23,037 nt of DNA from MA-ANB-1 sp040878225 (GCA_040878225.1 JBBDMR010000073.1:1-23037), one strand, 5' to 3'. Shown: positions 7,061 to 14,929, counted from the stretch's first letter. Numbers and translations: made by a program. Notes: generated by a model from the letters alone, not told the origin.

Positions 7061-7690
7061 CTAGCCGAGGACGAAGAGGAGCGCCTGCGGCGCCACCCGC
7101 CAGGGCTCACCGAAGACCAATTCGTAGTCGCGCTCCCACGCTTCGACGAGCAGGTCGAATGGATCGATCGCACGGTCGTTGATCCTCAACTCGAAGTGGG
7201 TGTGCGACCCCGTCCACTCCGCATTGCCGGAGTCACCGACATACCCGATCACCTGACCGGCTGCAACCAGGGCACCTTCCTCGACACCAGGGGCAAGAGT
7301 CAGGCTCCAGTCGGCACGCCCGTTGTCGGTACCGGGGTCGTCGTTGTTCAAATGCATGTAGCTGGTCGACCAGCCGTCTGCATGCTCGATGGTCAGATAT
7401 CTCCCGGACGTCGGGCCGTCTGCGACCGTCACCACGACACCGGTGGCCGCCGCGTAGACGTGGGTCATCTTCGGTGCCATCAGGTCGTTGCCGCGGTGAC
7501 TTCGGCCCCCGGACCGGGCAGCACCGAACGTTGAGTCCCAGTCAGTCGCTGCCAATTCCTGGGGGAAGTGCATATCGAAAGGGGGCTCCGTCGTTGCGGC
7601 TTGTGCGGGGGTTGTGCTGCCGACGATGACGACCAGCGCTACTCCGAACAGCGCCGCGGCCAAGAGCAGCGGAATCCTTGTGGACGGCAT
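7061..7690 (-). CDS. Exported M23 (LytM-type) peptidase
   Basis: This 209-residue protein has a signal peptide at 1-31 (hydrophobic core about 7-24, cleavage near PAQA-A) and an M23 peptidase domain. Zinc-site motifs are visible: His65 and Asp69 (HRGND), His113 (YMHL) and the HxH pair His163/His165 (GSHTHFEL). Members cut peptidoglycan cross-bridges or stem peptides outside the membrane; with all metal ligands present it should be active. The ribosome site GGAGG lies 4 bases before the ATG, so this gene has a leader. It is convergent with the Rossmann gene (71-base gap with no clear terminator). The DUF6941-like gene is upstream on the same strand. Confidence 0.9.
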   Translation of the reverse strand: MPSTRIPLLLAAALFGVALVVIVGSTTPAQAATTEPPFDMHFPQELAATDWDSTFGAARSGGRSHRGNDLMAPKMTHVYAAATGVVVTVADGPTSGRYLTIEHADGWSTSYMHLNNDDPGTDNGRADWSLTLAPGVEEGALVAAGQVIGYVGDSGNAEWTGSHTHFELRINDRAIDPFDLLVEAWERDYELVFGEPWRVAPQALLFVLG

Positions 7691-7807
7691 GGGGCCTCCA
7701 TTTTGGTTGTGGGTTTCGGGACGGTTACCTGGTGTCCCTTGACTGAACGGGGCACGCTAAGACGATGCCTTCCCTATGCAAACCCCGAAAGCGGTGCCTC
7801 CGGCGAT

Positions 7808-8248
7808 TCAGCTGTTGGGGTTGGTGCGGGTCCTCACCCGGAAGCGGAGCCGGGAAACGGGGTCGTCGTCCACCGATATAACGAATGAATAACTGCCTTC
7901 TTTGGCAAAGACGAGGTTGTTGAAAGTGAACGACCGGACCAGTCCGAAGTCTGTGGTCTGCGGGTCGTTGGTGGTCGGAATCTTTATCTGCTGGGTCAAC
8001 GGTTGGGGGAAGATCGAACTGCCGTCGGCGTCCTGAAGCTCGACCGACAACTTGAGCTCCTCGCTGTGCCACGAGGTTGGGATCCTCAGCCGGAGCCCGA
8101 TCGCAAGCGAGGGATGTCGCGCCGGAAAGCCGCGGACCCACAAGGTGTCCCAGCCACCGCCGAGAACGAACAGCTTGCCCCGTACCGCCTGAACCGAGTC
8201 GGCAAGGAGGGCCACGTCGACGCTGGGGCCGAGAGAGTCGGGTGTCAT
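7808..8248 (-). CDS. DUF6941-like protein of unknown function
   Basis: This 146-residue protein contains VDVALLADSVQAVRGKLFVL, GGGWDTLW and HPSLAIGLRLRIP, which match my recollection of the DUF6941 family, common in actinobacteria and of unknown function. The rest alternates polar and hydrophobic residues in a beta-sandwich pattern (LKLSVELQDADG; SYSFVISVDDDPV). No signal peptide. The ATG at 8248 begins the conserved block and has GGTGG just upstream; an open frame extends to 8404 but overlaps the divergent ino1 start. The two genes share a 46-base promoter region, so they may be co-regulated. Confidence 0.75.
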   Translation of the reverse strand: MTPDSLGPSVDVALLADSVQAVRGKLFVLGGGWDTLWVRGFPARHPSLAIGLRLRIPTSWHSEELKLSVELQDADGSSIFPQPLTQQIKIPTTNDPQTTDFGLVRSFTFNNLVFAKEGSYSFVISVDDDPVSRLRFRVRTRTNPNS

Positions 8249-8282
8249 CTCCACCACCCCAGGGTACCCGTCGCCGCCGGAG

Positions 8283-8288
8283 TAACCT
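8283..8288 (+). promoter_or_regulatory. Candidate -10 box for ino1
   Basis: TAACCT ends 6 bases before the ATG at 8295; no ribosome site is present, so a leaderless start is likely. Confidence 0.55.
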
Positions 8289-8294
8289 GTTGGC

Positions 8295-9617
8295 ATGTCT
8301 GACATCACACCGATCGCTCCTGCCGAAGGGAAGCTGGGGATCCTCACCCCGGGGATGGGGGCCGTCGCCACCACATTTGTCTCCGGTGTCCTCGCCGCCC
8401 GCAAGGGTTACGCCACGCCATTCGGGTCTCTCAGCCAGATGGCGCACATTCGCCTCGGCAAGAGGACAGAGGGCCGCAACCCGATGATCAAGGACTTCGT
8501 CCCCCTCGCCGGGCTCGACGACCTCGAATTCGGTGGCTGGGATCCGTACTCCGACGACGCCTACACCTCTGCGATGAAGGCGGGCGTGCTCGACCCCCGC
8601 CACATCGAGGGGATCGGCGACGAGCTCCGCCAGATCAAGCCGATGCCGGCGGTGTTCTCCCACGAGTGGGTGAAGAACCTCGATGACGTCGACCAGGTGA
8701 AAGAGGGCAGCTCTTACATGCACCTCGCCGAGAATCTGATGGAAGACATCGACCGTTTCCGTGCTGAAAAGGAAGTCGATCGTCTCTCAATGGTCTGGTG
8801 CGGATCCACCGAGGCATACCGCGACCTCACCGGATGCCACCAGGACCTCGATGCCTTCGAGGCAGGGCTCAAGGCGAGCGACCCCACAATCAGCCCCTCG
8901 CAGATCTATGGCTACGCCGCCCTGCAGATGGGGGTTCCGTTCGCCAACGGAGCGCCGAACCTCACTGTCGACGTGCCTGCACTGATCCAGCTTTCGAAGG
9001 AGAAGGGCGTTCCCATAGCCGGCAAGGACTTCAAGACGGGCCAGACCCTGATGAAGACGATTATCGCTCCTGGGCTCAAGGCGAGGATGCTCGGCATCAA
9101 CGGCTGGTTCTCGACCAACATCCTCGGCAACCGTGACGGCGAAGTGCTCGACGACCCGGAGAGTTTCAGGTCGAAGGAGGTGTCCAAACTCGGGGTGCTC
9201 GACCAGATCCTCGAGCCCGAGCTCTACCCCGAGCTCTACGGCGACATCTATCACAAGGTGCGGATCAACTATTACCCGCCGCGAGGAGACGACAAAGAGG
9301 GCTGGGACAACATCGACATCTTCGGTTGGCTCGGCTACAAGATGCAGATCAAACTCGACTTCCTGTGCAAGGACTCCATCCTTGCCGCACCCATCGTCCT
9401 CGACCTCGCCCTGTTCATGGACCTCGCCGCCCGGGCGGGCAAGAGCGGGATCCAGGAGTGGCTGTCGTTCTACTTCAAGAGCCCCCAGCACGCCGAGGGC
9501 CTGTACGGGGAAAACGACCTCTTCATCCAGCTCACCAAGCTGAAGAACAACCTCCGGCATTTCATGGGTGAAGACCTGATCACCCATCTCGGCACCGAGT
9601 ACTACGACGAGGGATGA
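8295..9617 (+). CDS. ino1: Inositol-3-phosphate synthase
   Basis: This 440-residue enzyme converts glucose 6-phosphate to 1L-myo-inositol 1-phosphate with bound NAD, the first step to inositol, phosphatidylinositol and, in actinobacteria, mycothiol. Diagnostic blocks are GILTPGMGAVATTF near the N-terminus, GGWDPYSDDAY, VPIAGKDFKTGQT, STNILGNRDG and VRINYYPPRGDDKEGWDNID. It is full length for the prokaryotic type. A -10 box 6 bases before the ATG marks it as the first gene of the run ino1-arfB-DUF1992-O-methyltransferase. Its stop overlaps the next start as ATGA. Confidence 0.97.
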   Translation: MSDITPIAPAEGKLGILTPGMGAVATTFVSGVLAARKGYATPFGSLSQMAHIRLGKRTEGRNPMIKDFVPLAGLDDLEFGGWDPYSDDAYTSAMKAGVLDPRHIEGIGDELRQIKPMPAVFSHEWVKNLDDVDQVKEGSSYMHLAENLMEDIDRFRAEKEVDRLSMVWCGSTEAYRDLTGCHQDLDAFEAGLKASDPTISPSQIYGYAALQMGVPFANGAPNLTVDVPALIQLSKEKGVPIAGKDFKTGQTLMKTIIAPGLKARMLGINGWFSTNILGNRDGEVLDDPESFRSKEVSKLGVLDQILEPELYPELYGDIYHKVRINYYPPRGDDKEGWDNIDIFGWLGYKMQIKLDFLCKDSILAAPIVLDLALFMDLAARAGKSGIQEWLSFYFKSPQHAEGLYGENDLFIQLTKLKNNLRHFMGEDLITHLGTEYYDEG

Positions 9618-10024
9618 GCCGGGACGGGGTCACTTTCGGGGAGTGGCGGATCCCCGAATCCGAACTCGAGGAACGTTTCGACACCAGCGGCGGCCCGGGT
9701 GGCCAGCACGCCAACAAGAACGCGACCGCGGTGACGCTGCGGGTCGATCTCCGGGCCACCTCGCTTCCTGACAATGTGACCGAGCGGCTGATCGCCAAGC
9801 TCGGCGACCCGGTTGTCGAGGTCAACGCCGCCGACTCCCGCAGCCAGTGGCGCAACCGCGCCCTCGCCCGACAGCGCCTCGCCGGTGTTCTCGAAGGGGC
9901 CAACAAACCCACGGCGAGGAGGCGGCGCACCAAGCCGACCCGGGCGTCGAAGACCCGGCGCCTCGATGAGAAGCGGCGCCGCTCGGAGATCAAGAAGAGC
10001 CGGAGATCGCCCGACGGCTGGTAG
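9614..10024 (+). CDS. arfB: ArfB/YaeJ-like peptidyl-tRNA hydrolase (GGQ domain)
   Basis: This 136-residue protein has the release-factor catalytic motif GGPGGQ (26-31, GGQ at 29-31) followed by HANKNATAVTLR, and a long Lys/Arg-rich tail (about 100-133: ARRRRTKPTRASKTRRL and on). That is the layout of ArfB, which frees ribosomes stalled at mRNA ends by hydrolysing peptidyl-tRNA, with the basic tail lying in the empty mRNA channel. It lacks the codon-reading domains of RF1/RF2. The start overlaps the ino1 stop by four bases, so translation is coupled, although no functional link with inositol synthesis is known. Confidence 0.93.
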   Translation: MSRDGVTFGEWRIPESELEERFDTSGGPGGQHANKNATAVTLRVDLRATSLPDNVTERLIAKLGDPVVEVNAADSRSQWRNRALARQRLAGVLEGANKPTARRRRTKPTRASKTRRLDEKRRRSEIKKSRRSPDGW

Positions 10025-10044
10025 GTGTGTGTGTCACCGGGCTG

Positions 10045-10050
10045 TAACCT
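10045..10050 (+). promoter_or_regulatory. Candidate internal -10 box before the DUF1992 gene
   Basis: TAACCT ends 7 bases before the ATG at 10058, with no ribosome site, suggesting an internal leaderless promoter. Confidence 0.5.
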
Positions 10051-10057
10051 CGTCGCT

Positions 10058-10249
10058 ATGAAGGATCCGCAGCAGAATCCGACCTGGATCGACGAGATCA
10101 TCATGAGGGCCCAGGAGGATGGCGAATTCGAGAACCTTCCCGGAGCGGGCAAGCCGATTCCCGGCGCGGGCAAGCCCGACGACGAGCTCTGGTGGTTCCG
10201 TTCGTGGCTGAAACGCAACCGCGAACCGGAAGAGGGCGGGACAGAATGA
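10058..10249 (+). CDS. Small DUF1992 (DnaJC28-like) protein
   Basis: This 63-residue protein has the DUF1992 core: WIDEIIMRAQEDGEFENLPG, AGKPIPGAGKP, then DELWWFRSWLKRN. The domain is found alone in bacteria and in eukaryotic DNAJC28; its role is not established. The PGAGKP motif appears twice in tandem (PGAGKPIPGAGKP), a small internal repeat. The ATG at 10058 is preferred over an upstream GTG at 10025 because the added residues do not fit the family and a -10 box sits just before the ATG. The stop overlaps the next gene as ATGA. Confidence 0.88.
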   Translation: MKDPQQNPTWIDEIIMRAQEDGEFENLPGAGKPIPGAGKPDDELWWFRSWLKRNREPEEGGTE

Positions 10250-10890
10250 CGATGACTCCGGAGCGCTGGGAGTTCACCGAGCGCTACTCGAAGGAAGTGT
10301 TCGGTTCGGAGGATGAGCATCTAGAGGGCCTGATGGAACGGGCGGTCGACGCCGGCCTCCCACCAATCGCCGTGTCCTCCGATGTCGGCCGCCTTCTCAA
10401 GATTCTGGTCTCGCTGACGGGGGGCCACCGTGCCCTGGAATTGGGGACCCTTGCCGGGTACAGCGCGATCTGGATCGCCCGCGGCCTCCACCCCGACGGC
10501 ATGCTGACCACCGTCGAGTACGAGTCCAAGCACGCAGACTTCGCCCGTCGTGAGATCGCCGCCGCCGGAGAGTCGGGCCGGGTCGACGTGATTGAGGGGG
10601 CGGCCCTCGAGGTTGTCCCCCGGCTGGCCGCGCAGTGGGGCCCCGAGACCGTCGACTTCGTCTTCATCGACGCGGTGAAGGCTGAGTACGTCGACTACTT
10701 CCGTCAGGTCAAGCCCCTGGTCAAACCGGGTGGCCTTCTCGTTGCCGACAACGTCTACGGGACAGGTGCTGGTTGGATCGACGAAGGCCACGGGACCGAC
10801 GCCTTCAACCGCCTCATTGCCGACGACGACGACTTCGAGTCGGTGGCCCTCCCCCTCCGCCAGGGAGTGCTGGTGGCGAGACGCCGGTGA
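10246..10890 (+). CDS. SAM-dependent O-methyltransferase (COMT/CCoAOMT type)
   Basis: This 214-residue protein has motif I ALELGTLAGYSAIWIA (about 64-78), the acidic TTVEYE (88-93) and the metal/catalytic block VFIDAVKAEYVDYF (139-152) with VADN (166-169). These are the features of the divalent-metal-dependent catechol-type O-methyltransferases (Pfam Methyltransf_3). The substrate is unknown. The ATG overlaps the DUF1992 stop by four bases, and a GTGA overlap at the end leads into the 31-codon fragment, so it lies in a translationally coupled run. Confidence 0.92.
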   Translation: MTMTPERWEFTERYSKEVFGSEDEHLEGLMERAVDAGLPPIAVSSDVGRLLKILVSLTGGHRALELGTLAGYSAIWIARGLHPDGMLTTVEYESKHADFARREIAAAGESGRVDVIEGAALEVVPRLAAQWGPETVDFVFIDAVKAEYVDYFRQVKPLVKPGGLLVADNVYGTGAGWIDEGHGTDAFNRLIADDDDFESVALPLRQGVLVARRR

Positions 10891-10982
10891 AAGTCGCAGT
10901 CCTCGGCGGCACCGGTCTCTTCGGACCGCGGGTCTTCACCCGCACCAACCTGGAGACGATCAGTGTTGGAGATCTGTCCTAA
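10887..10982 (+). pseudogene. 31-codon Rossmann-fold gene fragment
   Basis: A GTG start overlaps the O-methyltransferase stop (GTGA) and opens a frame reading MKVAVLGGTGLFGPRVF..., then ends at TAA within the last bases of convergent menE. MKVAVLGGTG is the first strand and glycine loop of NAD(P)-binding proteins, including F420-dependent NADP reductases and short-chain dehydrogenases. Only this first unit remains, and the sequence after residue 14 has no family match I can see. It is most simply the head of a gene whose body was deleted when the menE side was joined. It could instead be a small expressed peptide. Confidence 0.45.
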
Positions 10983-12214
10983 CCGAGTTCGGCGGCGGCG
11001 ATACTTCTCCCCGCCGACCAGTCCGGTTTGCCCAAAGGGGTGGTCGGGATGGCATCGACCTCGAGCCAACGCTTCGGCACCTGGGGTGGCTCCAGGTGAT
11101 CCCGGGCCCACCGTTCGAGTCCAGTTTCCGAGACATTGCCCGAGAAGAGACAGACCACCTCGTTGCCCCACTCCTCGGAGGGCATGCCGACCACCATCAC
11201 CCCCTCGACACCTTCCAACCCCGACAAGACTGCTTCAACCGCAGCCGGGTCCACGTTCTCGCCGCCGGTGACGATCAGGTCATCGGCCCTGCCCAACACC
11301 TGGAGAGTTCCATCGTCGTGAATCCGACCGAGGTCGCCGGTGACGAACCAGTCGACGGGGTCGCGCTGTTCTGCGCCCAGATAGCCGTCGAAGACCTGCG
11401 GACCCCGCAGTGCGATCCGCCCATTATGTTCGATCCGTATTTCGACCCCGGGAAGTGGATGGACCCGGTAGGCAAGGTCCGAGCCTGGCTTGAGCGTCGC
11501 CACCTGGGCGCAGGTCTCGGTCATCCCGTAGGTGGGCAGCGACGGGATCCCCCTCCCCCATGCCTCCTCGAGGAGGCCATGCGGGATCGGGCCGCCACCG
11601 ACCAGCACCGTCTTGAGCCCGCGGTAGGAGCGGTCGTCGATGTCGAGGATCCGGCGCAACATGGTGGGGACCACGGAAGCAAAAGTGACCCCATCGGAGA
11701 GGGCATCGCCAAATTCGGCCGCGTCAAAACGGGGCAGCATCCTGACCCGGCCCCCGACATAGGCAGCCCGGAACAGGACCGAGAGCCCGCCGACATGGTG
11801 GATGGGCATCGCGATCAGCCACTCGTCCCCGGCGGTGTGGCCCAAGTGTGCCGCTGAGGCGCTCACCGCCGCCTCCCAGTTGGCCGAGGTGAGCGGGACG
11901 GCCTTCGGGGTGCCGGTCGTCCCCGAGGTGAACAGCAGAGTCATCACAGATTCGGGGACCGCGGTGTCGATCCAGCCTTGCCGGGGCTTGAGAATGAGCG
12001 GGCCATCGGAGATGGCGGCGAAGATCGCCAGTACCGAGCTGATGTCGGGTTCCGGGAAGAGCACCGTTGTCCGTCCTGTCACCGAGACGTCGATGGCGTC
12101 GAACACCTGGCGATAGGTGACACTGCCTTCAGGCGTTGTCAGAAACGTGTCGTTCTGAGCTCCGTTGACCAGCCATTCATTCACAAGGTGATTTTGCCCC
12201 TTATCCTCTGTCAT
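10979..12214 (-). CDS. menE: o-Succinylbenzoate-CoA ligase (MenE)
   Basis: This 411-residue AMP-forming enzyme has the P-loop LLFTSGTTGTPKAV (93-106), the YGMTET motif, GDLGRIHDDGTLQVLGRADD and, near the end, PTTPLGKPDW with the catalytic Lys396. In menaquinone synthesis it activates o-succinylbenzoate to its CoA ester for MenB. The N-terminal region is short, as in other actinobacterial MenE. The assignment from the acyl-CoA ligase superfamily rests on its place beside menB and menA. Its ATG is one base from the divergent menB start, so each gene's promoter must lie inside the other gene's coding sequence. Confidence 0.93.
   Translation of the reverse strand: MTEDKGQNHLVNEWLVNGAQNDTFLTTPEGSVTYRQVFDAIDVSVTGRTTVLFPEPDISSVLAIFAAISDGPLILKPRQGWIDTAVPESVMTLLFTSGTTGTPKAVPLTSANWEAAVSASAAHLGHTAGDEWLIAMPIHHVGGLSVLFRAAYVGGRVRMLPRFDAAEFGDALSDGVTFASVVPTMLRRILDIDDRSYRGLKTVLVGGGPIPHGLLEEAWGRGIPSLPTYGMTETCAQVATLKPGSDLAYRVHPLPGVEIRIEHNGRIALRGPQVFDGYLGAEQRDPVDWFVTGDLGRIHDDGTLQVLGRADDLIVTGGENVDPAAVEAVLSGLEGVEGVMVVGMPSEEWGNEVVCLFSGNVSETGLERWARDHLEPPQVPKRWLEVDAIPTTPLGKPDWSAGRSIAAAELG
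12202..12207 (+). promoter_or_regulatory. Candidate -10 box for menB inside menE
   Basis: TATCCT ends 8 bases before the menB GTG at 12216 and lies in the first codons of menE on the other strand. Confidence 0.45.
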
Positions 12215-12215
12215 C

Positions 12216-13115
12216 GTGGTTTCTCAGATATTTGATTCATCAGCATGGGACGAGGTCCCCGGGTTCGACTTCACCGACATCACTTACCACCGCGCCCGGG
12301 AGACCGGCACGGTTCGGGTTGCCTTCAACCGGCCCGAGGTGCGCAACGCCTTCCGGCCCCATACCGTCGACGAGCTCTACACCGCACTCGACCATGCCCG
12401 CCAGAGCGGAGACATCGGTTGTGTGCTCCTCACCGGTAACGGACCGTCGGAGAAAGACGACGGGTGGGCATTCTGCTCTGGGGGCGACCAGCGGATCCGC
12501 GGCAAGGACGGGTATAAGTACGCCGAAGGCGAGACCGGCGACAGCGTCGACCCGGCCCGTCTCGGCCGGCTCCACATCCTCGAAGTCCAGCGTCTGATCC
12601 GGTTCATGCCCAAGGTGGTGATCGCTGTCGTGCCCGGCTGGGCGGTCGGTGGCGGGCACAGCCTCCACGTGGTCTGCGACCTCACCATCGCGTCCCGAGA
12701 GCACGGCCAGTTCAAACAGACTGACGCCGACGTCGCCAGCTACGACGCCGGATATGGCTCGGCTTACCTGGCGCGGATGGTCGGCCAGAAACGGGCGCGG
12801 GAGATCTTCTTCCTCGGCCGCACCTACAGCGCCGAAGAGGCTTACGAGATGGGGATGGTCAACGCGGTGGTCCCCCACGCCGACCTCGAGTCGGTCGCCA
12901 TGGAATGGGCCGGTGAGATCGTGAAGAAGAGCCCCAACGCTCAGCGAATGCTCAAGTTCGCCTTCAACATGATCGACGACGGGCTGGTCGGCCAGCAGAT
13001 CTTCGCCGGTGAGGCAACCCGCCTCGGCTACATGACCGACGAGGCCCAGGAGGGCCGCGACGCCTTCCTGGAGAAAAGGGACCCCGACTTCGGCCGCTTC
13101 CCCTGGCGATATTGA
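12216..13115 (+). CDS. menB: 1,4-Dihydroxy-2-naphthoyl-CoA synthase (MenB)
   Basis: This 299-residue crotonase-fold enzyme closes the second ring of the naphthoquinone in menaquinone synthesis, using the product of MenE. It closely resembles mycobacterial MenB: DITYHRA, VAFNRPEVRNAFRPHTVDEL, AFCSGGDQRIRG, HILEVQRLIRFMPKVVI and KSPNAQRMLKFAFN. The segment QTDADVASYD has Asp170 where bicarbonate-dependent enzymes have Gly, so this should be the bicarbonate-independent type as in M. tuberculosis (Asp185). The GTG start is chosen because VSQIFDSSAWDEVPGF precedes the conserved core; no ribosome site is seen. menA follows on the same strand. Confidence 0.97.
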   Translation: MVSQIFDSSAWDEVPGFDFTDITYHRARETGTVRVAFNRPEVRNAFRPHTVDELYTALDHARQSGDIGCVLLTGNGPSEKDDGWAFCSGGDQRIRGKDGYKYAEGETGDSVDPARLGRLHILEVQRLIRFMPKVVIAVVPGWAVGGGHSLHVVCDLTIASREHGQFKQTDADVASYDAGYGSAYLARMVGQKRAREIFFLGRTYSAEEAYEMGMVNAVVPHADLESVAMEWAGEIVKKSPNAQRMLKFAFNMIDDGLVGQQIFAGEATRLGYMTDEAQEGRDAFLEKRDPDFGRFPWRY

Positions 13116-13170
13116 ATGGAGTCTGTTGGATAATGCCGTTGCCCAGATTGGCGGCCAGGACGGGCTCCCC

Positions 13171-14055
13171 ATGAAACCATTGGAGGCGTGGACCGTCGCC
13201 GCCAGGGTCCACACCCTTCCCGCGGCGGTGACGCCGGTGCTGGTCGGTGCTGGGCTTGCGGTGCACGACGGCGTCTTCCGAATCGATGCGCTGATCTGGA
13301 CACTGGTCGGAGCTCTTGCCATCCAGGTGGCGGCAAACTTCGCCAACGATGCCTCAGACGCACACCGTGGCGCCGACAGTGATGATCGCCTCGGGCCGCC
13401 CCGGATGGTCTCCGCCGGCCTGATCACCCCGCGACGGATGTGGCTGGCCACTGCCGTCGCTGTCGCAGTGGCGGCGGTCGCAGGGGTCGCCCTCACCTTG
13501 ATCGCTGACCCGGTGATCCTGGTTATCGGTGCCGTCTCGGTGGTGGCGATGCTCGGTTACGTCGGAGGGCCGAAACCGTATGGCTATCGCGGGCTGGGCG
13601 AGGTGTTCGTATTTGTCTTCTTCGGGCTAGTGGCGACAGTGGGATCACGGTATGTCTACGACTCCACGGCTCCCCTGTCCGCCTGGCTATTGGCGATACC
13701 GGTGGGGATGCTGGTGACGGCGATCCTCGTCGCCAACAACTACCGCGACCTCGAGACCGATGCCAGGGCCGGGAAACGAACCCTTGCCGTGCTCCTCGGC
13801 CCACAGCGGACCAAGGTCCTCTTCGCCGTGCTCACCTACGGGGCGTTTCCCGTGATCGTGTTGTTCGGTCTGGCCGGTTGGACTCCGATTGCCACCCTGT
13901 TCGCCGCTTTCTGGGTTTCCTTCGCCACCAAACCGGTGTCCTTGGTCCAGACCGCCACCGACGGCCCTTCGCTGATCCGGGCGCTGAAGCTCACTGCCCG
14001 TCTCCATCTGCTCACCGGCCTCTCCCTCGCGGCCGGTGCGGCGATCACGATTTAG
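13171..14055 (+). CDS. menA: 1,4-Dihydroxy-2-naphthoate polyprenyltransferase (MenA)
   Basis: This 294-residue UbiA-family membrane protein attaches the isoprenoid tail to dihydroxynaphthoate, the first membrane step of menaquinone synthesis. Both Mg-diphosphate-binding Asp-rich motifs are visible: NFANDASDAHRGAD (about 56-69) and NNYRDLETDARAGKRTLAV. Eight or so hydrophobic helices are predicted by eye. The ATG at 13171 begins the typical EAWTVAARVHTLPAAV, with AGGA 10 bases upstream; a TTG at 13126 with GGAG four bases before it would add 15 residues and is a fair alternative. It is close behind menB (10 or 55 bases), probably the same transcript. Confidence 0.95.
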   Translation: MKPLEAWTVAARVHTLPAAVTPVLVGAGLAVHDGVFRIDALIWTLVGALAIQVAANFANDASDAHRGADSDDRLGPPRMVSAGLITPRRMWLATAVAVAVAAVAGVALTLIADPVILVIGAVSVVAMLGYVGGPKPYGYRGLGEVFVFVFFGLVATVGSRYVYDSTAPLSAWLLAIPVGMLVTAILVANNYRDLETDARAGKRTLAVLLGPQRTKVLFAVLTYGAFPVIVLFGLAGWTPIATLFAAFWVSFATKPVSLVQTATDGPSLIRALKLTARLHLLTGLSLAAGAAITI

Positions 14056-14101
14056 GAGGATCTCGGGGAACCGAACGAAGCGATCTATTCGTCAAAGCCG
14101 C

Positions 14102-14872
14102 ATGAACAAGACCCGAATCCTGAACCTTGCAATCCTGGTCCTCGTTGTCGCAGCTTGCGGCACCGAGCCTCCCCTCGCCGAGCCCATAGATCTGACGGGA
14201 TCGTGGCAGCTCACCTCCGGTAGTCATGGAGAGGCGACGCTCGAACCGTTAGCCACCCACCCGGTGACGATCGAGTTCACCGCAGACCGCGTCGGCGGTA
14301 CTGCGGCCTGCAATCGCTACGGGGGAACCTTCGACACTTCAACAGGGGCGCTCACCATCAGCGAACTTTCGATCACCGAGATGGCGTGTGACCCACCGGA
14401 GACAATGGAACTCGAACGGGCATATATCGAAGCCCTCCTCGCAGTCAACGAAGCCACGATCGAAGGGACGACCCTCACCCTGAGTGGCCCCGAAACCACC
14501 CTCGAGTTCGAGGCGCTCCCCCCGGTCCCGACAGCCGACCTGCTCGGAACCGTATGGGTCCTCGACGGGCTGGTCAGCGGTGACTCGGTGAGCTCGGTAG
14601 CCGGAGACAGGGCGACACTGGAGCTGTACAGCGACGGCTCGCTCCTCGGCTCCACCGGTTGTCGGACCCTGACCGGCACCTATGTGGAGAGCGCCGGCTC
14701 GATCGAAACGCCAACCCTTGCCGCCGACGGAGATTGCCCCGACGACCTCTTCGACCAGGACAGCCAGGTGATCTCGGTCCTGGAAGGGCCGTTCCAGGCG
14801 GAAGTCGATGGTCAGAGCCTGACCCTGACCCGGTCCGGCGGCGAAGGGCTCACATATCGAGCTGAAAGCTAG
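14102..14872 (+). CDS. Lipoprotein with two META (HslJ-like) domains
   Basis: This 256-residue exported protein has a signal peptide ending in the lipobox VVAAC (Cys19), so it should be lipid-anchored outside the membrane. Two META-type domains follow: about 29-140 (LTGSWQLTSG ... GTAACNRYGGTFDTS ... ELSITEMACDPPE) and about 145-256 (LLGTVWVLDGL ... GSTGCRTLTGTYVES ... QSLTLTRSGG). Each has the paired Cys of the CNxYxG-type core, though the second is degenerate (TGCRTLTGTY). META domains occur in HslJ-like heat-shock or stress lipoproteins; the function is unclear. There is no ribosome site near the ATG; a strong AGGAGG at the end of menA is about 45 bases away. Confidence 0.85.
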   Translation: MNKTRILNLAILVLVVAACGTEPPLAEPIDLTGSWQLTSGSHGEATLEPLATHPVTIEFTADRVGGTAACNRYGGTFDTSTGALTISELSITEMACDPPETMELERAYIEALLAVNEATIEGTTLTLSGPETTLEFEALPPVPTADLLGTVWVLDGLVSGDSVSSVAGDRATLELYSDGSLLGSTGCRTLTGTYVESAGSIETPTLAADGDCPDDLFDQDSQVISVLEGPFQAEVDGQSLTLTRSGGEGLTYRAES

Positions 14873-14929
14873 TGGTGTGTCGGTTAAATAGGTTGCGCGT
14901 GTCTCAACAATATTTGAGCGACGCACCAC
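14872..14929 (+). promoter_or_regulatory. Structured RNA-like element between the META lipoprotein and the multicopper oxidase
   Basis: GTGGTGTGTCG (14872-14882) pairs with CGACGCACCAC (14919-14929): 11 base pairs including one G-U. Directly stacked inside it is a second hairpin, CTCAA (14903-14907), loop CAATAT, TTGAG (14914-14918). The element begins on the last base of the lipoprotein stop codon. It could be a terminator, though no T run follows, or a leader element for the oxidase gene about 80 bases downstream. Confidence 0.4.

Noticed and set aside
7691..7807. Promoter or small gene between the M23 and DUF6941-like genes
   Set aside because: TTGACT is present on the plus strand but not at the right distance from a -10 box, and no credible frame or hairpin was found.
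10730..11857. 375-codon plus-strand frame across the O-methyltransferase end and menE
   Set aside because: It runs out of frame through one real gene and antisense to another; no domain is seen.
12240..13496. 418-codon open frame antisense to menB and menA
   Set aside because: It is the shadow of two conserved genes, with His/Val/Asp-rich composition typical of antisense frames.
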